From the NCBI RefSeq assembly GCF_016862315.1, contig NZ_BOMS01000018.1, positions 61,191-125,190 on the forward strand: 64,000 nucleotides of DNA, given 5' to 3'. The position numbers were made by a program, and so were the translations under genes. Below are positions 33,279-42,272 of the stretch, piece after piece. The notes beneath the pieces were generated by a model, which was not told the DNA's origin, ran no database searches, and saw nothing but the letters and a program-made list of their open reading frames with translations. The first letter of the stretch is position 1, and each line of letters starts with the position of its first letter. This stretch comes from Actinoplanes palleronii (GTDB lineage: Bacteria > Actinomycetota > Actinomycetes > Mycobacteriales > Micromonosporaceae).

Positions 33279-34481
33279 GTGTCCGCATGGACGCGCATGG
33301 CCGGCTGGCTGGGCTTCGGCCAGCAACGCGCCGCCCAGCTGGATCCGCTGGTCGCCGCTCTGACGAGCCGGTACGCCAACATCGGCGGCACCCCGGTCAA
33401 CCCGGACTCAGCGGCCAGAAAGGTCGCCGTCGGGTCGACGATCCGACTGATCACGAACACCGGCCGGACCATGCCGATCCACGCCTTCAAGGGCACCGGT
33501 GGTGAGACCCAGGAACTGGCGACGCCGCGGATCCTCGACGACCCGGACGGCACCGGCCGCGGCATTGACGACTGGGTCGCCCAGGCGCTGTGGTCGCTCG
33601 CGGCTCGCGGCAACCTGATGGTGCACGTGCTCACCATGGACGGCTTCGGCCGGCCGGAGACGATCGAGGTGATGCACCCCGACCTGATCGTTCCGGACCC
33701 GGATCCGACGACCGGTGAGCTGTGGTGGCGTCCGGCTGGTGGGCCGCGGATCCCGGGCCGGCGCGTGATCCACGTCCGGCTGTTTCCCGTGCCCGGTCAA
33801 GTGCTGGGGCTGTCACCGATCGAGCAGCACGCGGCCGCGATCGGCGCCGGCATCGCCGCCGAGAAGTTCGGCTCCGATTTCTTCGGCTCCGGCGGGCACC
33901 CGACCGCGCTGCTCAAGTCGCCGTCACCGCTGACCCAGCCGCAGGCCGACGTGGTCAAGAGCAAGTTCCGGATCGCCGCCGAGTCCCGCGAACCGGTGCT
34001 GCTGCCCGACGGGATCACCTACGAGCAGATCCAGGTCAAGCCGAACGAGTCACAGTTCCTCGACGCCCAGGGCTACAGCTCCGCGGAGTGCGCGCGGATT
34101 TTCGGCCCGGGTTTTGCCGAGGCCCTCGGCTACGAGACCGGCGGGACGTACACGTACGCGAACGCCGTGGACTCCGACGTGAAGCTGCTCAAGTACAGCC
34201 TCGACGCCTACCTCACGCCGATCGAACGCGTGCTGTCGCGCTGCCTGCCGAAGCCGCACTACGCGAAGCTCAGCCGCGACTCGCTGCTGCGGATGAACCC
34301 CCTCGACCGGCACCGCATCTACGAGATCCGGAGCCGCATCGGCATGGACACCCCGAACGTTCAGCTCGCCCTTGAGGACCGGCCGCCGGTCGCTTGGGGC
34401 GACAAGCCGTACGTCGTGCAGAAACCCAGCACCAGCACCAGCACCAGCGGCGCCGAGTCGCAGACGGGAGCCGAGAAGTGA
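33279..34481 (+). CDS. HK97-family portal protein
   Basis: This 400-residue protein from GTG 33279, with GAGGAGG just upstream, is preferred over an earlier frame-mate at 33255 inside the terminase gene. 'VAVGSTIRLITNTGRTMPIHAF', 'LVARGN'-like 'SLAARGNLMVHV' and 'GLSPIEQHAAAIGAGIAAEKFGSDFFGSGG' mark the HK97 portal family. The dodecameric portal forms the DNA entry vertex and binds terminase and connectors. The stop overlaps the protease GTG. Confidence 0.9.
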   Translation: MSAWTRMAGWLGFGQQRAAQLDPLVAALTSRYANIGGTPVNPDSAARKVAVGSTIRLITNTGRTMPIHAFKGTGGETQELATPRILDDPDGTGRGIDDWVAQALWSLAARGNLMVHVLTMDGFGRPETIEVMHPDLIVPDPDPTTGELWWRPAGGPRIPGRRVIHVRLFPVPGQVLGLSPIEQHAAAIGAGIAAEKFGSDFFGSGGHPTALLKSPSPLTQPQADVVKSKFRIAAESREPVLLPDGITYEQIQVKPNESQFLDAQGYSSAECARIFGPGFAEALGYETGGTYTYANAVDSDVKLLKYSLDAYLTPIERVLSRCLPKPHYAKLSRDSLLRMNPLDRHRIYEIRSRIGMDTPNVQLALEDRPPVAWGDKPYVVQKPSTSTSTSGAESQTGAEK

Positions 34482-35113
34482 GCCACCTCGACCGCCGGGC
34501 CCGGTTCACCCGGTCCTTCACCGTGCGTGCGCAGCTGCGCGCCGGCGACGCTGGCGCGACCGCCCTCGACGGGTACGCGTCGATCACCGGCAGCCCGTAC
34601 TCGGTGCGTGACTGGCTCGGCGAGTACGACGAGACCATCGAGCCCGGCGCGTTCAAGAAGACCCTCGCCGAGAAGGACGACGTCCGGCTCCTGCTCAACC
34701 ACGACGGGCTGCCGCTCGCGCGGACCAGCTCGGGCACGATGACGCTGTCCGAGGACGGCCAGGGCCTGCACGTCGTCGCCGAGCTGGACCGCCGGTCGTC
34801 GTTGGTCAACGACGTCGCGGTGGCTATGGAACGCGGCGACCTCACCGAGATGTCGTTCGCGTTCTCCGCCACCCGGCAGGAATGGAACGAGGACTACACC
34901 GAGCGGTTCATCCGCGAGGTGAAGCTCTTCGACGTCTCCGTGGTTACCTACCCGGCGAACCCGGCGACCACCGTGAAGCTCCGCGGCGCCGACCTCGACG
35001 AGCTGCAGGACGACGAACTGCGCGAGCTCGTCGCCCGCGCCCAGCGGCGCCTCGCGCCGCGCATCGACGCCGGCGCGCTGGATGCGCTACGCGTCGCCAT
35101 CGACTTGGCCTGA
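34478..35113 (+). CDS. Prohead maturation protease (U35/HK97 gp4 family)
   Basis: This is a 211-residue protease with the expected His75 ('LLLNHDG') and Ser126 ('EMSFAFSA') and 'FDVSVVTYPANPATTV' at the end of the domain. It cleaves the N-terminal delta domain of the capsid protein during head maturation. It is directly before the capsid gene, as in HK97. Confidence 0.9.
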   Translation: MSHLDRRARFTRSFTVRAQLRAGDAGATALDGYASITGSPYSVRDWLGEYDETIEPGAFKKTLAEKDDVRLLLNHDGLPLARTSSGTMTLSEDGQGLHVVAELDRRSSLVNDVAVAMERGDLTEMSFAFSATRQEWNEDYTERFIREVKLFDVSVVTYPANPATTVKLRGADLDELQDDELRELVARAQRRLAPRIDAGALDALRVAIDLA

Positions 35114-35247
35114 CGGCCAACCCGCCACCGCACCCCGAGTTGCGCCGGAGCCTGCGCCGGAGCGCCTTGCGCGCCACCACCCAGGCCACCACCCGATGCG
35201 GATCGCAGTGGCTCTCCCCATCCCGCTGAACCGAAAGGACCACCGGC

Positions 35248-36705
35248 ATGACGCCGCTGGAACTCCTCCGCCAGCGCCTGGAAGAGCTGCGTTCGCAGAT
35301 CACCACCAAGCGCTCTCGCGGTACCGAAATCCTGTCCATGCCCGGCGACCAGCTCACCAACGAGCTGACTGACGAGGCCTCCCAGATCCGTTCCGCCCTC
35401 GTCCAGCTGCGCAAGCAGGAGGAGGAGCTGATCGCCCAGGTCCGCGAGGAAGAGGCCGTCGAGGCCCGGCAGGCCGGTGCCCGCACGGCCCGCGTCGCGG
35501 CCGGCACCACCGAGGTGCCCGAGGCCCGCGGTGTCGGTGGCGCCCGCGTCACCCGCGAGGAGCGCACCTACGACCGGCGCAAGGCCAACAACGGCGAGGC
35601 CGGGTTCTTCTCCGACGCCTTCCGCGCGCAGACCTACAACGACCACGCCGCCCAGGAGCGCCTCGGCCGGCACATGCAGGAGATGTCCGTCGAGGGCGAG
35701 GGCGCCCACCAGCGCGCCACGACCACCGCGTCGTACGCATCGCTGGTCGTGCCGCAGTACCTGATCGACGAGTACGCGCTACTGCAGCGCGTCGGCCGGC
35801 CGACGGCGAACATCGTGCGCAACCTGCCCCTGCCGTCACAGGGCATGACCCTGTCCGTGCCGCGCGGCACCACCGGCGCGTCTGCCGCGTCGCAGGCCAC
35901 CCAGAACTCGGCGCTGTCGAACACCGACGAAGTGTGGGCCGACCTGTCCGTCCCGGTCGTCACGATCGGCGGTCAGCAGGACGTCTCGCGGCAGTCGCTG
36001 GAACGAGGCATTCCGGGCCTGGACGGGATCGTCTACCGGGACCTCGCCGGCGCGTACTACGCGGAGGAGGACCGCCAGGTCCTCGCCGGATCCGGTGCGT
36101 CCGGGCAGATGCTCGGCATCCAGAACACCGGCTCGATCAACCAGGCCACTGCGTACACCGCGGCGGTTACCGCGGTCACGTTCTTCACCAAGACCGCCGG
36201 CATGGTCGCGACCATCGCGAGCGCGGGCACCGACATCGTGCCGTCGCACTGGGTCATGCACCCGCGCCGCTGGTACTGGCTGCTGAGCCAGGTCGATTCG
36301 CAGAACCGGCCGCTGGCGCTGCCCGCCATGAACGGCGCGATGAACGCGATGGCGATCAACCAGGCGCCGGGCGGCACGTCGTTCGACGGCTACGCGAACC
36401 CGCCGATCTTCGTCGGCGTGTTCCACGGCCTGCCGGTCGTCATCGACGCGAACGTGCCCACCGCGGTCGGCACCGGCCCCGAGGACCTGGTCTTCCTGAT
36501 GGACGCCGACAAGGCGATCCTCTGGGAGGACAACGGCGGCACCCCGCGCCAGATGCGCTTCGAGCAGACCCTGGCGAACCAGCTGACGATCAAGCTGGTG
36601 CTCTTCAACTACGCCGCGTTCACCGCTGGCCGGTACCCGCAGGCGTTCGGCCTCGTCGGCGGCAACAGCGCTTCGACGTTCGGCCAGGTCGCGCCGACGT
36701 TCTGA
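35248..36705 (+). CDS. Major capsid protein with N-terminal delta (scaffold) domain
   Basis: This 485-residue HK97-fold protein has residues 1-75 as a coiled coil ('LLRQRLEELRSQITTKRSRGTEILSM'), the delta domain removed by the protease. The body contains 'RVGRPTANIVRNLPLPSQGMTLSVPR', 'GIPGLDGIVYRDLAGAYYAEEDRQVLAGSGASGQMLGI' and the C-terminal 'AFTAGRYPQAFGLVGG'. ATG follows AAAGGA. The 134-bp gap before it shows no other feature. Confidence 0.92.
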   Translation: MTPLELLRQRLEELRSQITTKRSRGTEILSMPGDQLTNELTDEASQIRSALVQLRKQEEELIAQVREEEAVEARQAGARTARVAAGTTEVPEARGVGGARVTREERTYDRRKANNGEAGFFSDAFRAQTYNDHAAQERLGRHMQEMSVEGEGAHQRATTTASYASLVVPQYLIDEYALLQRVGRPTANIVRNLPLPSQGMTLSVPRGTTGASAASQATQNSALSNTDEVWADLSVPVVTIGGQQDVSRQSLERGIPGLDGIVYRDLAGAYYAEEDRQVLAGSGASGQMLGIQNTGSINQATAYTAAVTAVTFFTKTAGMVATIASAGTDIVPSHWVMHPRRWYWLLSQVDSQNRPLALPAMNGAMNAMAINQAPGGTSFDGYANPPIFVGVFHGLPVVIDANVPTAVGTGPEDLVFLMDADKAILWEDNGGTPRQMRFEQTLANQLTIKLVLFNYAAFTAGRYPQAFGLVGGNSASTFGQVAPTF

Positions 36706-36712
36706 TTCGACT

Positions 36713-36746
36713 CCGGGCCGGCCGTACCCCCGTTCGGCCGGCCCGG
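36713..36746 (+). terminator. Hairpin after the capsid gene
   Basis: A 12-bp perfect stem (CCGGGCCGGCCG / CGGCCGGCCCGG) with a 10-nt loop starts 8 bp after the capsid stop. It may lower expression of downstream genes relative to the capsid. Confidence 0.7.
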
Positions 36747-36779
36747 TCCCATCCCGTTCCGACAGAAAGGGCGGCTCCC

Positions 36780-37289
36780 ATGTCGTCGAACCAGATCGAC
36801 TCGGCGGCCCAGGTCGCCATGCTCGTGCCGCAGTCGACCCGCGACAACTACGTCGAGCAGATCCGCCGGGCGGCCGTCGCCCGCGGTATCACCCTCGCCG
36901 CGGCCCGCAGCGAGAAGGTCAAGGCCTGGCGGATCCAGCACGAAGCCACCCCGCTCGACGGGTACAACGTGCTGGCCGACTGGCTGGAGGGCGCCGACCT
37001 CGGCATTTCCGAGAGCGTCGACCCGGCCGAGGCGGCGAAGGTGCGGGCGCTGGAGTCAGCGAAGCGCGACCCGCAGGCCCCGCAGTCGGTCCTCGATCTC
37101 TCCGACGCCGAACTTCGTAAGGAGATTGACGCGGCGCGCAGCGCCCAGGTGTCGGCAGGTGCGCCGGTCATCACCGACGACGGTGCCGAGATTCCGGCGA
37201 GCAAGGTCGACGCGATCCTCGCGGACGACGAGAAGCCGTCCGAGGCGGCGAAGCCGAGCACGTCGGCGAGGCCGTCCACCAGTAAGTGA
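36780..37289 (+). CDS. Head-associated protein, unknown role
   Basis: This 169-residue protein follows AAAGGG. It is helical with two Ala/Glu-rich parts ('VEQIRRAAVARGITLAAARSEKVKAWRIQHE', 'DLSDAELRKEIDAARSAQVSAG') and a Ser/Thr/Pro tail. The position after the capsid gene suggests a head-decoration or connector role, but no family was recognised. Confidence 0.65.
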   Translation: MSSNQIDSAAQVAMLVPQSTRDNYVEQIRRAAVARGITLAAARSEKVKAWRIQHEATPLDGYNVLADWLEGADLGISESVDPAEAAKVRALESAKRDPQAPQSVLDLSDAELRKEIDAARSAQVSAGAPVITDDGAEIPASKVDAILADDEKPSEAAKPSTSARPSTSK

Positions 37290-37353
37290 TCGTGCGGGTG
37301 CCCGGCTGCGCGAGGCCGGGCACCGGCGCCACACCCGACCCCCTGGAGGGGCT

Positions 37354-37686
37354 GTGACCACGAACATCGGCGGCGGCCGCGCGCTACGCGTCTGCGACCT
37401 CTGCGGCGGCATCGACGACCACCCCCGGCACTCGTTGCTGGGTGGCGACCTGGGCGTCTTCCCGAAGCCCGAGCCCGCCATCGTGCTGCGGGTGACGCAA
37501 ACAGCGCCAGCAGACCAGGTCGAGCGGCTGCTGACCGAGCTGCTCGACACCGGCACCACCGACCGGCACCTCGACTGCTGCCGCGAGGCCGGATGCCCGA
37601 CCGGTGACTGCAACCGCCGGACCGCTGGCGGCGAGGACCTGCGCGGCACCGACCTGCTCGACCATCTGATCGGAGCCAGCCAGTGA
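37354..37686 (+). CDS. Small zinc-binding-type phage protein
   Basis: This 110-residue protein has GGAGGGG before GTG. 'RVCDLCGGIDDHPRH' at the N-terminus and 'HLDCCREAGCPTGDCNRR' later give a Cys/His set for one or two metal ions. Similar proteins occur in actinophage head modules. The role is unknown. Confidence 0.7.
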   Translation: MTTNIGGGRALRVCDLCGGIDDHPRHSLLGGDLGVFPKPEPAIVLRVTQTAPADQVERLLTELLDTGTTDRHLDCCREAGCPTGDCNRRTAGGEDLRGTDLLDHLIGASQ

Positions 37687-38129
37687 GACTGCGGATCCTG
37701 TGGCTGCTGGCGGCCCTGATGCTGGCGACCCGTGGCCTGTCCAGCACCAACCTCGCAAACGCGTGGTTGAACACGATGCGCGGCGGCGGGAACGGCGTCA
37801 CCTTCACCGCCCCGGCCACCCTGTTCGCCCAGTTGCACACGGGTGACCCGGGCGCATCCGGCACCACCGCGGTCAGCTCGACCACCACCCGGCAGGCGAT
37901 GGGGTTCGGCGCGGCCTCGGCCGGGTCGATGTCGCTGTCGACGCAACCGTCGTGGACGTCGTGGGCCGGCACGAACGGTGAGGTCGTCACCGACGCTTCC
38001 TGCTGGTCGGCGTCGAGTGCGGGCACGTTCTACTTCAGCACTCAGTTCACGGTGAGCCGGACCGTCAACACCGGCGACACGATCACCGTGACGTCCTGGA
38101 CGTTCTCGCTGGCACCGCAAGCGGCCTGA
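37683..38129 (+). CDS. Minor virion protein
   Basis: This 148-residue protein starts in a GTGA overlap. After a hydrophobic basic start, 'NLANAWLNTMRGGGNGVTFTAPATLFAQLHTGDPGASGTTAVSS' and a strand-rich C-terminus match a small phage structural family recognisable by its 'LHTGDPG' core. An internal Met-led start (MLATRGLS) is possible. A virion role is inferred from position and family. Confidence 0.7.
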   Translation: MRLRILWLLAALMLATRGLSSTNLANAWLNTMRGGGNGVTFTAPATLFAQLHTGDPGASGTTAVSSTTTRQAMGFGAASAGSMSLSTQPSWTSWAGTNGEVVTDASCWSASSAGTFYFSTQFTVSRTVNTGDTITVTSWTFSLAPQAA

Positions 38130-38142
38130 CGGGAGGGTCGCC

Positions 38143-39216
38143 GTGGCGAACCTCTTCACCAGCCAGACCCCGGCCAGCGCCGACAACTCCGACGGTGCAC
38201 CTGGTATCACCACGGCGACGACCGTGGTGTTCGCCGCCGATGGCACGGTCACCGGGATTCGGTTCTATGCCACCGCGACCGTAAGTGGCACGTACGTCGG
38301 GGCGCTGTGGACGGTTGACTCCAGCGACCCCGGTGGGGGCACGCTGAAGGCGTCCAAGACGCTCGGCGTCACCCCGACCGGTGGCGCCTGGAACACCATT
38401 ACCTTCGACACCCCAGTAGCCGTCACCGCAGGAGTGGCGTACCGGGCCGGCTTGTTCAGCGGCGCCGGCCGGTACGTTGCGACATCCGGGTTCTTTGCTT
38501 CCGGGCTGACCAACGGCAGCATCACCGCCCCGGTCAACGGAGCCACAGTCGGCTCGGTTGTGATCTCGCAGGGGACGTTCCGGATCGACTCGGCCCTCGA
38601 CTACCCCAACGCCACGTTCGGGTCCGCGAGCTACTTCGTCGACGTCGAATACAGCACTGGCGGCCCCGCCACGGTCACCGCGGACGCTGCGCTTGCGGTC
38701 ACCGCCACCGTGTCGGCCGGCGCAGCTCGTACCGCCCTTCCCGCTGCGGCACTGTCCGCCACGGCGACGCTGGCCGCCGGTGCCAGCCGGACCGCCCTAC
38801 CCATCGCAGCGCTGGCGACGACGGCGACCCTGACGGCGGGCACCGCCCGGCAGGCACTCCCGGCCGCGGCCCTCACCGCGACAGTCACGCTGACTGCGGG
38901 CGCCACGGTCGGAGCCGCCCCGGCTACCGCGGCAGCCGCGCTCACCGTCACCGCCTCGCTCACTACGGCAGGCACCCGCGTGACGTCACCGGCCGCCGCG
39001 CTCCCCGTGTCCGCGGCGTTGTCGGCCGGTGCGGGCCGAGCCGCTCTGCCGACGGCAGCAATCGCGGTCACTGCGACCCTCGTCGCCGGCGTGAATCCGT
39101 CCCCGGGCGGCGGATCCAGCGCGCCCGGACCTGCGATCCGCACGACCAGTCACCGCCTGGTACTGGCCACCACCGGCTACGACCGCACCCTGCGAACCCA
39201 GAGCCGAGGAGGCTGA
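38143..39216 (+). CDS. DUF4082-type virion protein with Ala/Thr tandem repeats
   Basis: This 357-residue protein has an N-terminal jelly-roll-like DUF4082 domain (residues 1-175: 'VTGIRFYATATVSGTYVGALWTVDSS', 'GVAYRAGLFSGAGRYVA'). About eight imperfect repeats of roughly 18 residues follow, of the form 'ALPAAALSATATLAAGASRT' (about 180-325), then a Gly/Ser tail. DUF4082 domains bind carbohydrate-like ligands in some proteins. A head fibre or decoration role is a guess. GTG follows GGAGGG. Confidence 0.75.
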   Translation: MANLFTSQTPASADNSDGAPGITTATTVVFAADGTVTGIRFYATATVSGTYVGALWTVDSSDPGGGTLKASKTLGVTPTGGAWNTITFDTPVAVTAGVAYRAGLFSGAGRYVATSGFFASGLTNGSITAPVNGATVGSVVISQGTFRIDSALDYPNATFGSASYFVDVEYSTGGPATVTADAALAVTATVSAGAARTALPAAALSATATLAAGASRTALPIAALATTATLTAGTARQALPAAALTATVTLTAGATVGAAPATAAAALTVTASLTTAGTRVTSPAAALPVSAALSAGAGRAALPTAAIAVTATLVAGVNPSPGGGSSAPGPAIRTTSHRLVLATTGYDRTLRTQSRGG

Positions 39217-39218
39217 GA

Positions 39219-40073
39219 ATGGCCACGTACGACCTCGGCGACGGAGTGCCGCTCGAACACGAGGTACGCAACGTCGACCAGGCGCTGACCAGCGCCACTG
39301 TCACGCTCGGACTGACCCGCCCGGACGGCACCACCTTCCCCGCTCCGACGGTCACCAGCCCGTCGACCGGCATCTACCGGGCGACCCCGATCCCGGATGT
39401 CACCGGCACCTGGGCGGGCGTCTGGTCGACAAGCGGCGCGGTCGTCTCCGTGACCCCGTTCGCGTTCACCGTCGGCAACCCAGGCCCGCTGGCGTACACC
39501 GACGTCACCACGGTCAAAGCGGCCATGGGCAAGACCACGGCCGACGACCGCGATGACCTGATCCAGCAGGCGATCAGCGCCGCATCCCGATGGATCGACG
39601 GGCGGACCGGCCGCCGGTTCTACGCCGACACCGCAGCGACCGCCCGCACGTTCCTGGTTAGCGGCAGGTCCGCATGCGTCGGCACCGACCAGGTGATCTA
39701 CGTCGACGACATCGCCGCCCTGACCGGCCTGGCCGTCGCCACCGGCACCACCGGTTCGTACGTCACCGCCACAGGCTGGGAGGCCGGCCCCGACAACGCG
39801 CTCGTCTACGGCCGGCCGCTGACCGAGATCCGCGCCTCGGCCGGCTGGCTGCCTGCCTACGGCCGGGTGCAGGTGACCGCCCGGTGGGGCTTCCCGAGCG
39901 TCCCGGACCAGATCGTTCAGGCCGCCACGCTCCTCGCGGCCCGGTTCTACCGGCGCAAGGACTCCCCGAACGGTGTCATCGGGTCGGCCGACTGGGGCGT
40001 GATCCGGGTTAGCCGGACCGACCCCGACGTCGAGGCGCTCATTCAGCCGTTCGTCGTTCCAGTGATCGCGTAG
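39219..40073 (+). CDS. Head-tail connector (gp6-like) with an N-terminal beta domain
   Basis: In this 284-residue protein, residues 1-95 are strand-rich ('LTSATVTLGLTRPDGTTFPAPTV', 'GIYRATPIPDVTGTWAGVW') like an immunoglobulin-type domain. Residues 95-284 have the connector pattern: 'YTDVTTVKAAMG', 'DDLIQQAISAASRWIDGRTGRRFY', 'QIVQAATLLAARFYRRKDSPNG'. The C-terminal part matches the HK97 gp6 family, which joins portal and tail. The fusion is unusual but not unique. Confidence 0.75.
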   Translation: MATYDLGDGVPLEHEVRNVDQALTSATVTLGLTRPDGTTFPAPTVTSPSTGIYRATPIPDVTGTWAGVWSTSGAVVSVTPFAFTVGNPGPLAYTDVTTVKAAMGKTTADDRDDLIQQAISAASRWIDGRTGRRFYADTAATARTFLVSGRSACVGTDQVIYVDDIAALTGLAVATGTTGSYVTATGWEAGPDNALVYGRPLTEIRASAGWLPAYGRVQVTARWGFPSVPDQIVQAATLLAARFYRRKDSPNGVIGSADWGVIRVSRTDPDVEALIQPFVVPVIA

Positions 40074-40081
40074 GGGCAGGC

Positions 40082-40540
40082 GTGGACATCTCCGTGATCA
40101 AGAAGGCGCTCGCCGCCGCGGTCCGCGCGGCCGACATCAACATCCCCGGCGCCGGCCGCATCGAGGCCTACCACCACTCGCCCGCGTCCCCCAACGTCCC
40201 CGCGTTCACCTGCGGCCAGGTCGTCATCGACCCGATGGGCACGTTCGGTCAGGGCGGGCCGGGCATGGAAACCCTGGACATCACCTGCTCGGTGCTCACT
40301 TCGACGGCCGAGGACGACGACGGCCAGCAGCTGCTCGACAAGCTGATCTCGAAGGACGGCTCGTACTCGATCCGCGCGGCCCTGCTCGCGGCCCGCGGCG
40401 AGCCCGGCGAACTGGCTCTCGGCGGCGCCGCTGACGACGTCTGGGTCACCCGGATCGACGGCTACCGAATGCTCGCGTACGGCGGCGAGGACCAGAACTA
40501 CTACGGCGCCGACATCACCGTGCGCGTGATCGGAGACTGA
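40082..40540 (+). CDS. Tail terminator / neck protein candidate
   Basis: This 152-residue GTG-start protein is an alpha/beta protein with 'LAAAVRAADINIPGAGRIEAYHHSPASPNVPAFTCGQVVIDP' and a strand-rich end. Size and position between connector and tail tube fit the tail terminator. The assignment is by context. Confidence 0.65.
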   Translation: MDISVIKKALAAAVRAADINIPGAGRIEAYHHSPASPNVPAFTCGQVVIDPMGTFGQGGPGMETLDITCSVLTSTAEDDDGQQLLDKLISKDGSYSIRAALLAARGEPGELALGGAADDVWVTRIDGYRMLAYGGEDQNYYGADITVRVIGD

Positions 40541-40543
40541 CCG

Positions 40544-41281
40544 ATGGCCAAGTCCGTCCTGCAGAACGTGCGGCTGTTCGTCGCCGGCGCCGACCTGACC
40601 ACGGTCAACAACCAGCTGGAGCTGAAGCCGGAGGTCGAGGACAAGATGTCCACGGCGTTCGTGCCGACCGGTGACGTGTGGGTGGAGCGCCTGGCGGGCC
40701 TGCGCAGTGTGCAGGCCTCGGCCGAGGGCCAGTGGGAGGCCGGCGACCTGAGCAAGGTCGACGACGTCGCGTGGGCCACGCTTGGTTCGACGACACCGTG
40801 GACGGCGTGCCCGGCCACTGCGGCGGTCGGGTCGCTGGCGTACCTGTTCAACTCGGTCGGCGGCAGCTACGAACTCGGCGACCAGGTCGGCGAGGTCGCG
40901 CCGTGGAAGGCCGAGGGCCGGGGCACGTCGCCGCTGGTCCGTGGTCAGATTGCGCACCCGCCGGGCACCGCCCGGACCGCGTCCGGCACCGGCACGTCCG
41001 CGCAGCTCGGTGCGGTCTCCGCGACTCAGGCGCTGTATGTCGGCCTGCACGTGCACTCGGTGTCCGGGACCACGCCGAGCCTGACCGTCCGGGTCGAGTC
41101 CGACAACGCGACCGGGTTCCCGTCGCCGGTCACGGTCGGCACGTTCTCGGCGGCGACCGCGATCGGTGGGCAGTGGATGCGGATCCCCGGTCCGATCACC
41201 GACGACTGGTTCCGCGCGGCGTGGACGATCTCCGGCACCACGCCCAGCTTCCTGTTCACCGTTTCTTTCGGCATCGCCTGA
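40544..41281 (+). CDS. Tail tube protein paralogue 1 (with extra C-terminal domain)
   Basis: This 245-residue protein begins MAKSVLQNVRLFVAGADLTTVNNQLELKPEVED and includes 'VWVERLAGLRSVQASAEGQWEAGD'. The same pattern appears in the next gene (MAKSVLLASFISVNATDLSAFASKIELKVECED, 'WNERLAGLKSFELSVTWKQD'). About 110 extra residues follow in a beta-rich C-terminal domain. One copy may be the tube and the other a decorated or tip-proximal variant. Confidence 0.75.
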   Translation: MAKSVLQNVRLFVAGADLTTVNNQLELKPEVEDKMSTAFVPTGDVWVERLAGLRSVQASAEGQWEAGDLSKVDDVAWATLGSTTPWTACPATAAVGSLAYLFNSVGGSYELGDQVGEVAPWKAEGRGTSPLVRGQIAHPPGTARTASGTGTSAQLGAVSATQALYVGLHVHSVSGTTPSLTVRVESDNATGFPSPVTVGTFSAATAIGGQWMRIPGPITDDWFRAAWTISGTTPSFLFTVSFGIA

Positions 41282-41320
41282 CCAGGCGCACGCCACCCGT
41301 CCCCATCCCCTGAACCACCG

Positions 41321-41347
41321 AGCCCGTCGTCCCCGCGGCGGGCTTTT
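41321..41347 (+). terminator. Intrinsic terminator between the two tail-tube genes
   Basis: AGCCCG pairs with CGGGCT and is followed by TTTT, a rare U-run for this GC-rich region. It lies 40 bp after the first tube gene and would favour separate expression levels of the two. Confidence 0.65.
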
Positions 41348-41371
41348 CGGCGTGCCCGAAAGGACAGTTCC

Positions 41372-41782
41372 ATGGCCAAGAGCGTGCTGCTCGCCAGCTT
41401 CATCTCCGTCAACGCGACCGACTTGTCGGCCTTCGCCTCGAAGATCGAGCTGAAGGTCGAGTGCGAGGACCAGGACGTGACCACGTTCGCCAGCGGCGGC
41501 TGGAACGAGCGCCTGGCCGGCCTGAAGTCGTTCGAGCTGAGCGTCACCTGGAAACAAGACACCGCGGTGTCCCAGCTCGACCAGCAGCTCTGGACGCTGT
41601 TCGGGACCCTGCCCGCGTTCGAGGTCCGTCTGTCGAACGCCGTGGTCGGCACCTCGAACCCGAAGTACACCGGCAACGTGCTGATCAAGGAGCACTCGCC
41701 GATCGCGGGCTCGGTCGGCGACGTCGCCGAGATGGACGTCTCCTACCCGGGCAGTGGGGCGCTGGCGCGCGCCACGGCGTGA
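41372..41782 (+). CDS. Major tail tube protein candidate (paralogue 2)
   Basis: This 136-residue protein is the shorter of two adjacent homologues and close to the normal size of a minimal siphovirus tube subunit. ATG follows AAAGGAC. Strands run through 'VTTFASGGWNERLAGLKSFELSVTWKQD' to 'GSVGDVAEMDVSYPGSG'. It is probably the main tube protein, because its own start lies just after a terminator and has a strong ribosome site. Confidence 0.75.
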   Translation: MAKSVLLASFISVNATDLSAFASKIELKVECEDQDVTTFASGGWNERLAGLKSFELSVTWKQDTAVSQLDQQLWTLFGTLPAFEVRLSNAVVGTSNPKYTGNVLIKEHSPIAGSVGDVAEMDVSYPGSGALARATA

Positions 41783-42270
41783 TCACGTTCGGCGTTGACG
41801 GCCAGTCCCTTAAGACCGTCGCCGCGCACCTGGCCGCGCAGGAGAACGGGAAGCTGCTCAAGCGCGAGCTCGGCGCGAAGATCCGCAAGGCCCTTCAGCC
41901 CGCGGTCGCCGAGGCCCGGGCCGGAATTCTCGCCATGGACTCCGGTGGCCTCCCGCTCGACGGCGGTGGACTGCGGGCCGCAATCGCTCGCCGGGTTCGC
42001 GCTCAGGCGAAGCTGTCCGGCCGCTTCCCCGGCGCGAAGGTGCACGTCTCGAAGCGCGGCATGCCGCGGGGCTTCGAGCTGGCCGCCCGGCGCACGAACC
42101 GGCGCAAGGGCTGGCGGCACCCAGTGTTCGGAAACACCGACGTGTGGGCCCGGCAGCTTGGCCGGCCCGGCTGGTTCGACGACCCGATGCGCCGCGGGCG
42201 TCCCCGCTACCGGCGCGCCGTCCTCGAGGCGATGGAAACCGTCGCCCGGCAGATCACCAGGAGAGTCTGA
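41779..42270 (+). CDS. Tail/neck completion protein (HK97 gp10-like candidate)
   Basis: This 163-residue basic protein has 'LLKRELGAKIRKALQPAVAEARAGILAM' and 'FELAARRTNRRKGWRHPVFGNTDVWARQLGRPGWFDDPMRR'. The 'WRHPVFGN..W..Q...PGWFD' pattern is common in actinophage minor capsid/tail-completion proteins. It lies unusually after the tube gene. GTGA overlap upstream. Confidence 0.7.
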   Translation: MITFGVDGQSLKTVAAHLAAQENGKLLKRELGAKIRKALQPAVAEARAGILAMDSGGLPLDGGGLRAAIARRVRAQAKLSGRFPGAKVHVSKRGMPRGFELAARRTNRRKGWRHPVFGNTDVWARQLGRPGWFDDPMRRGRPRYRRAVLEAMETVARQITRRV

Positions 42271-42272
42271 AC

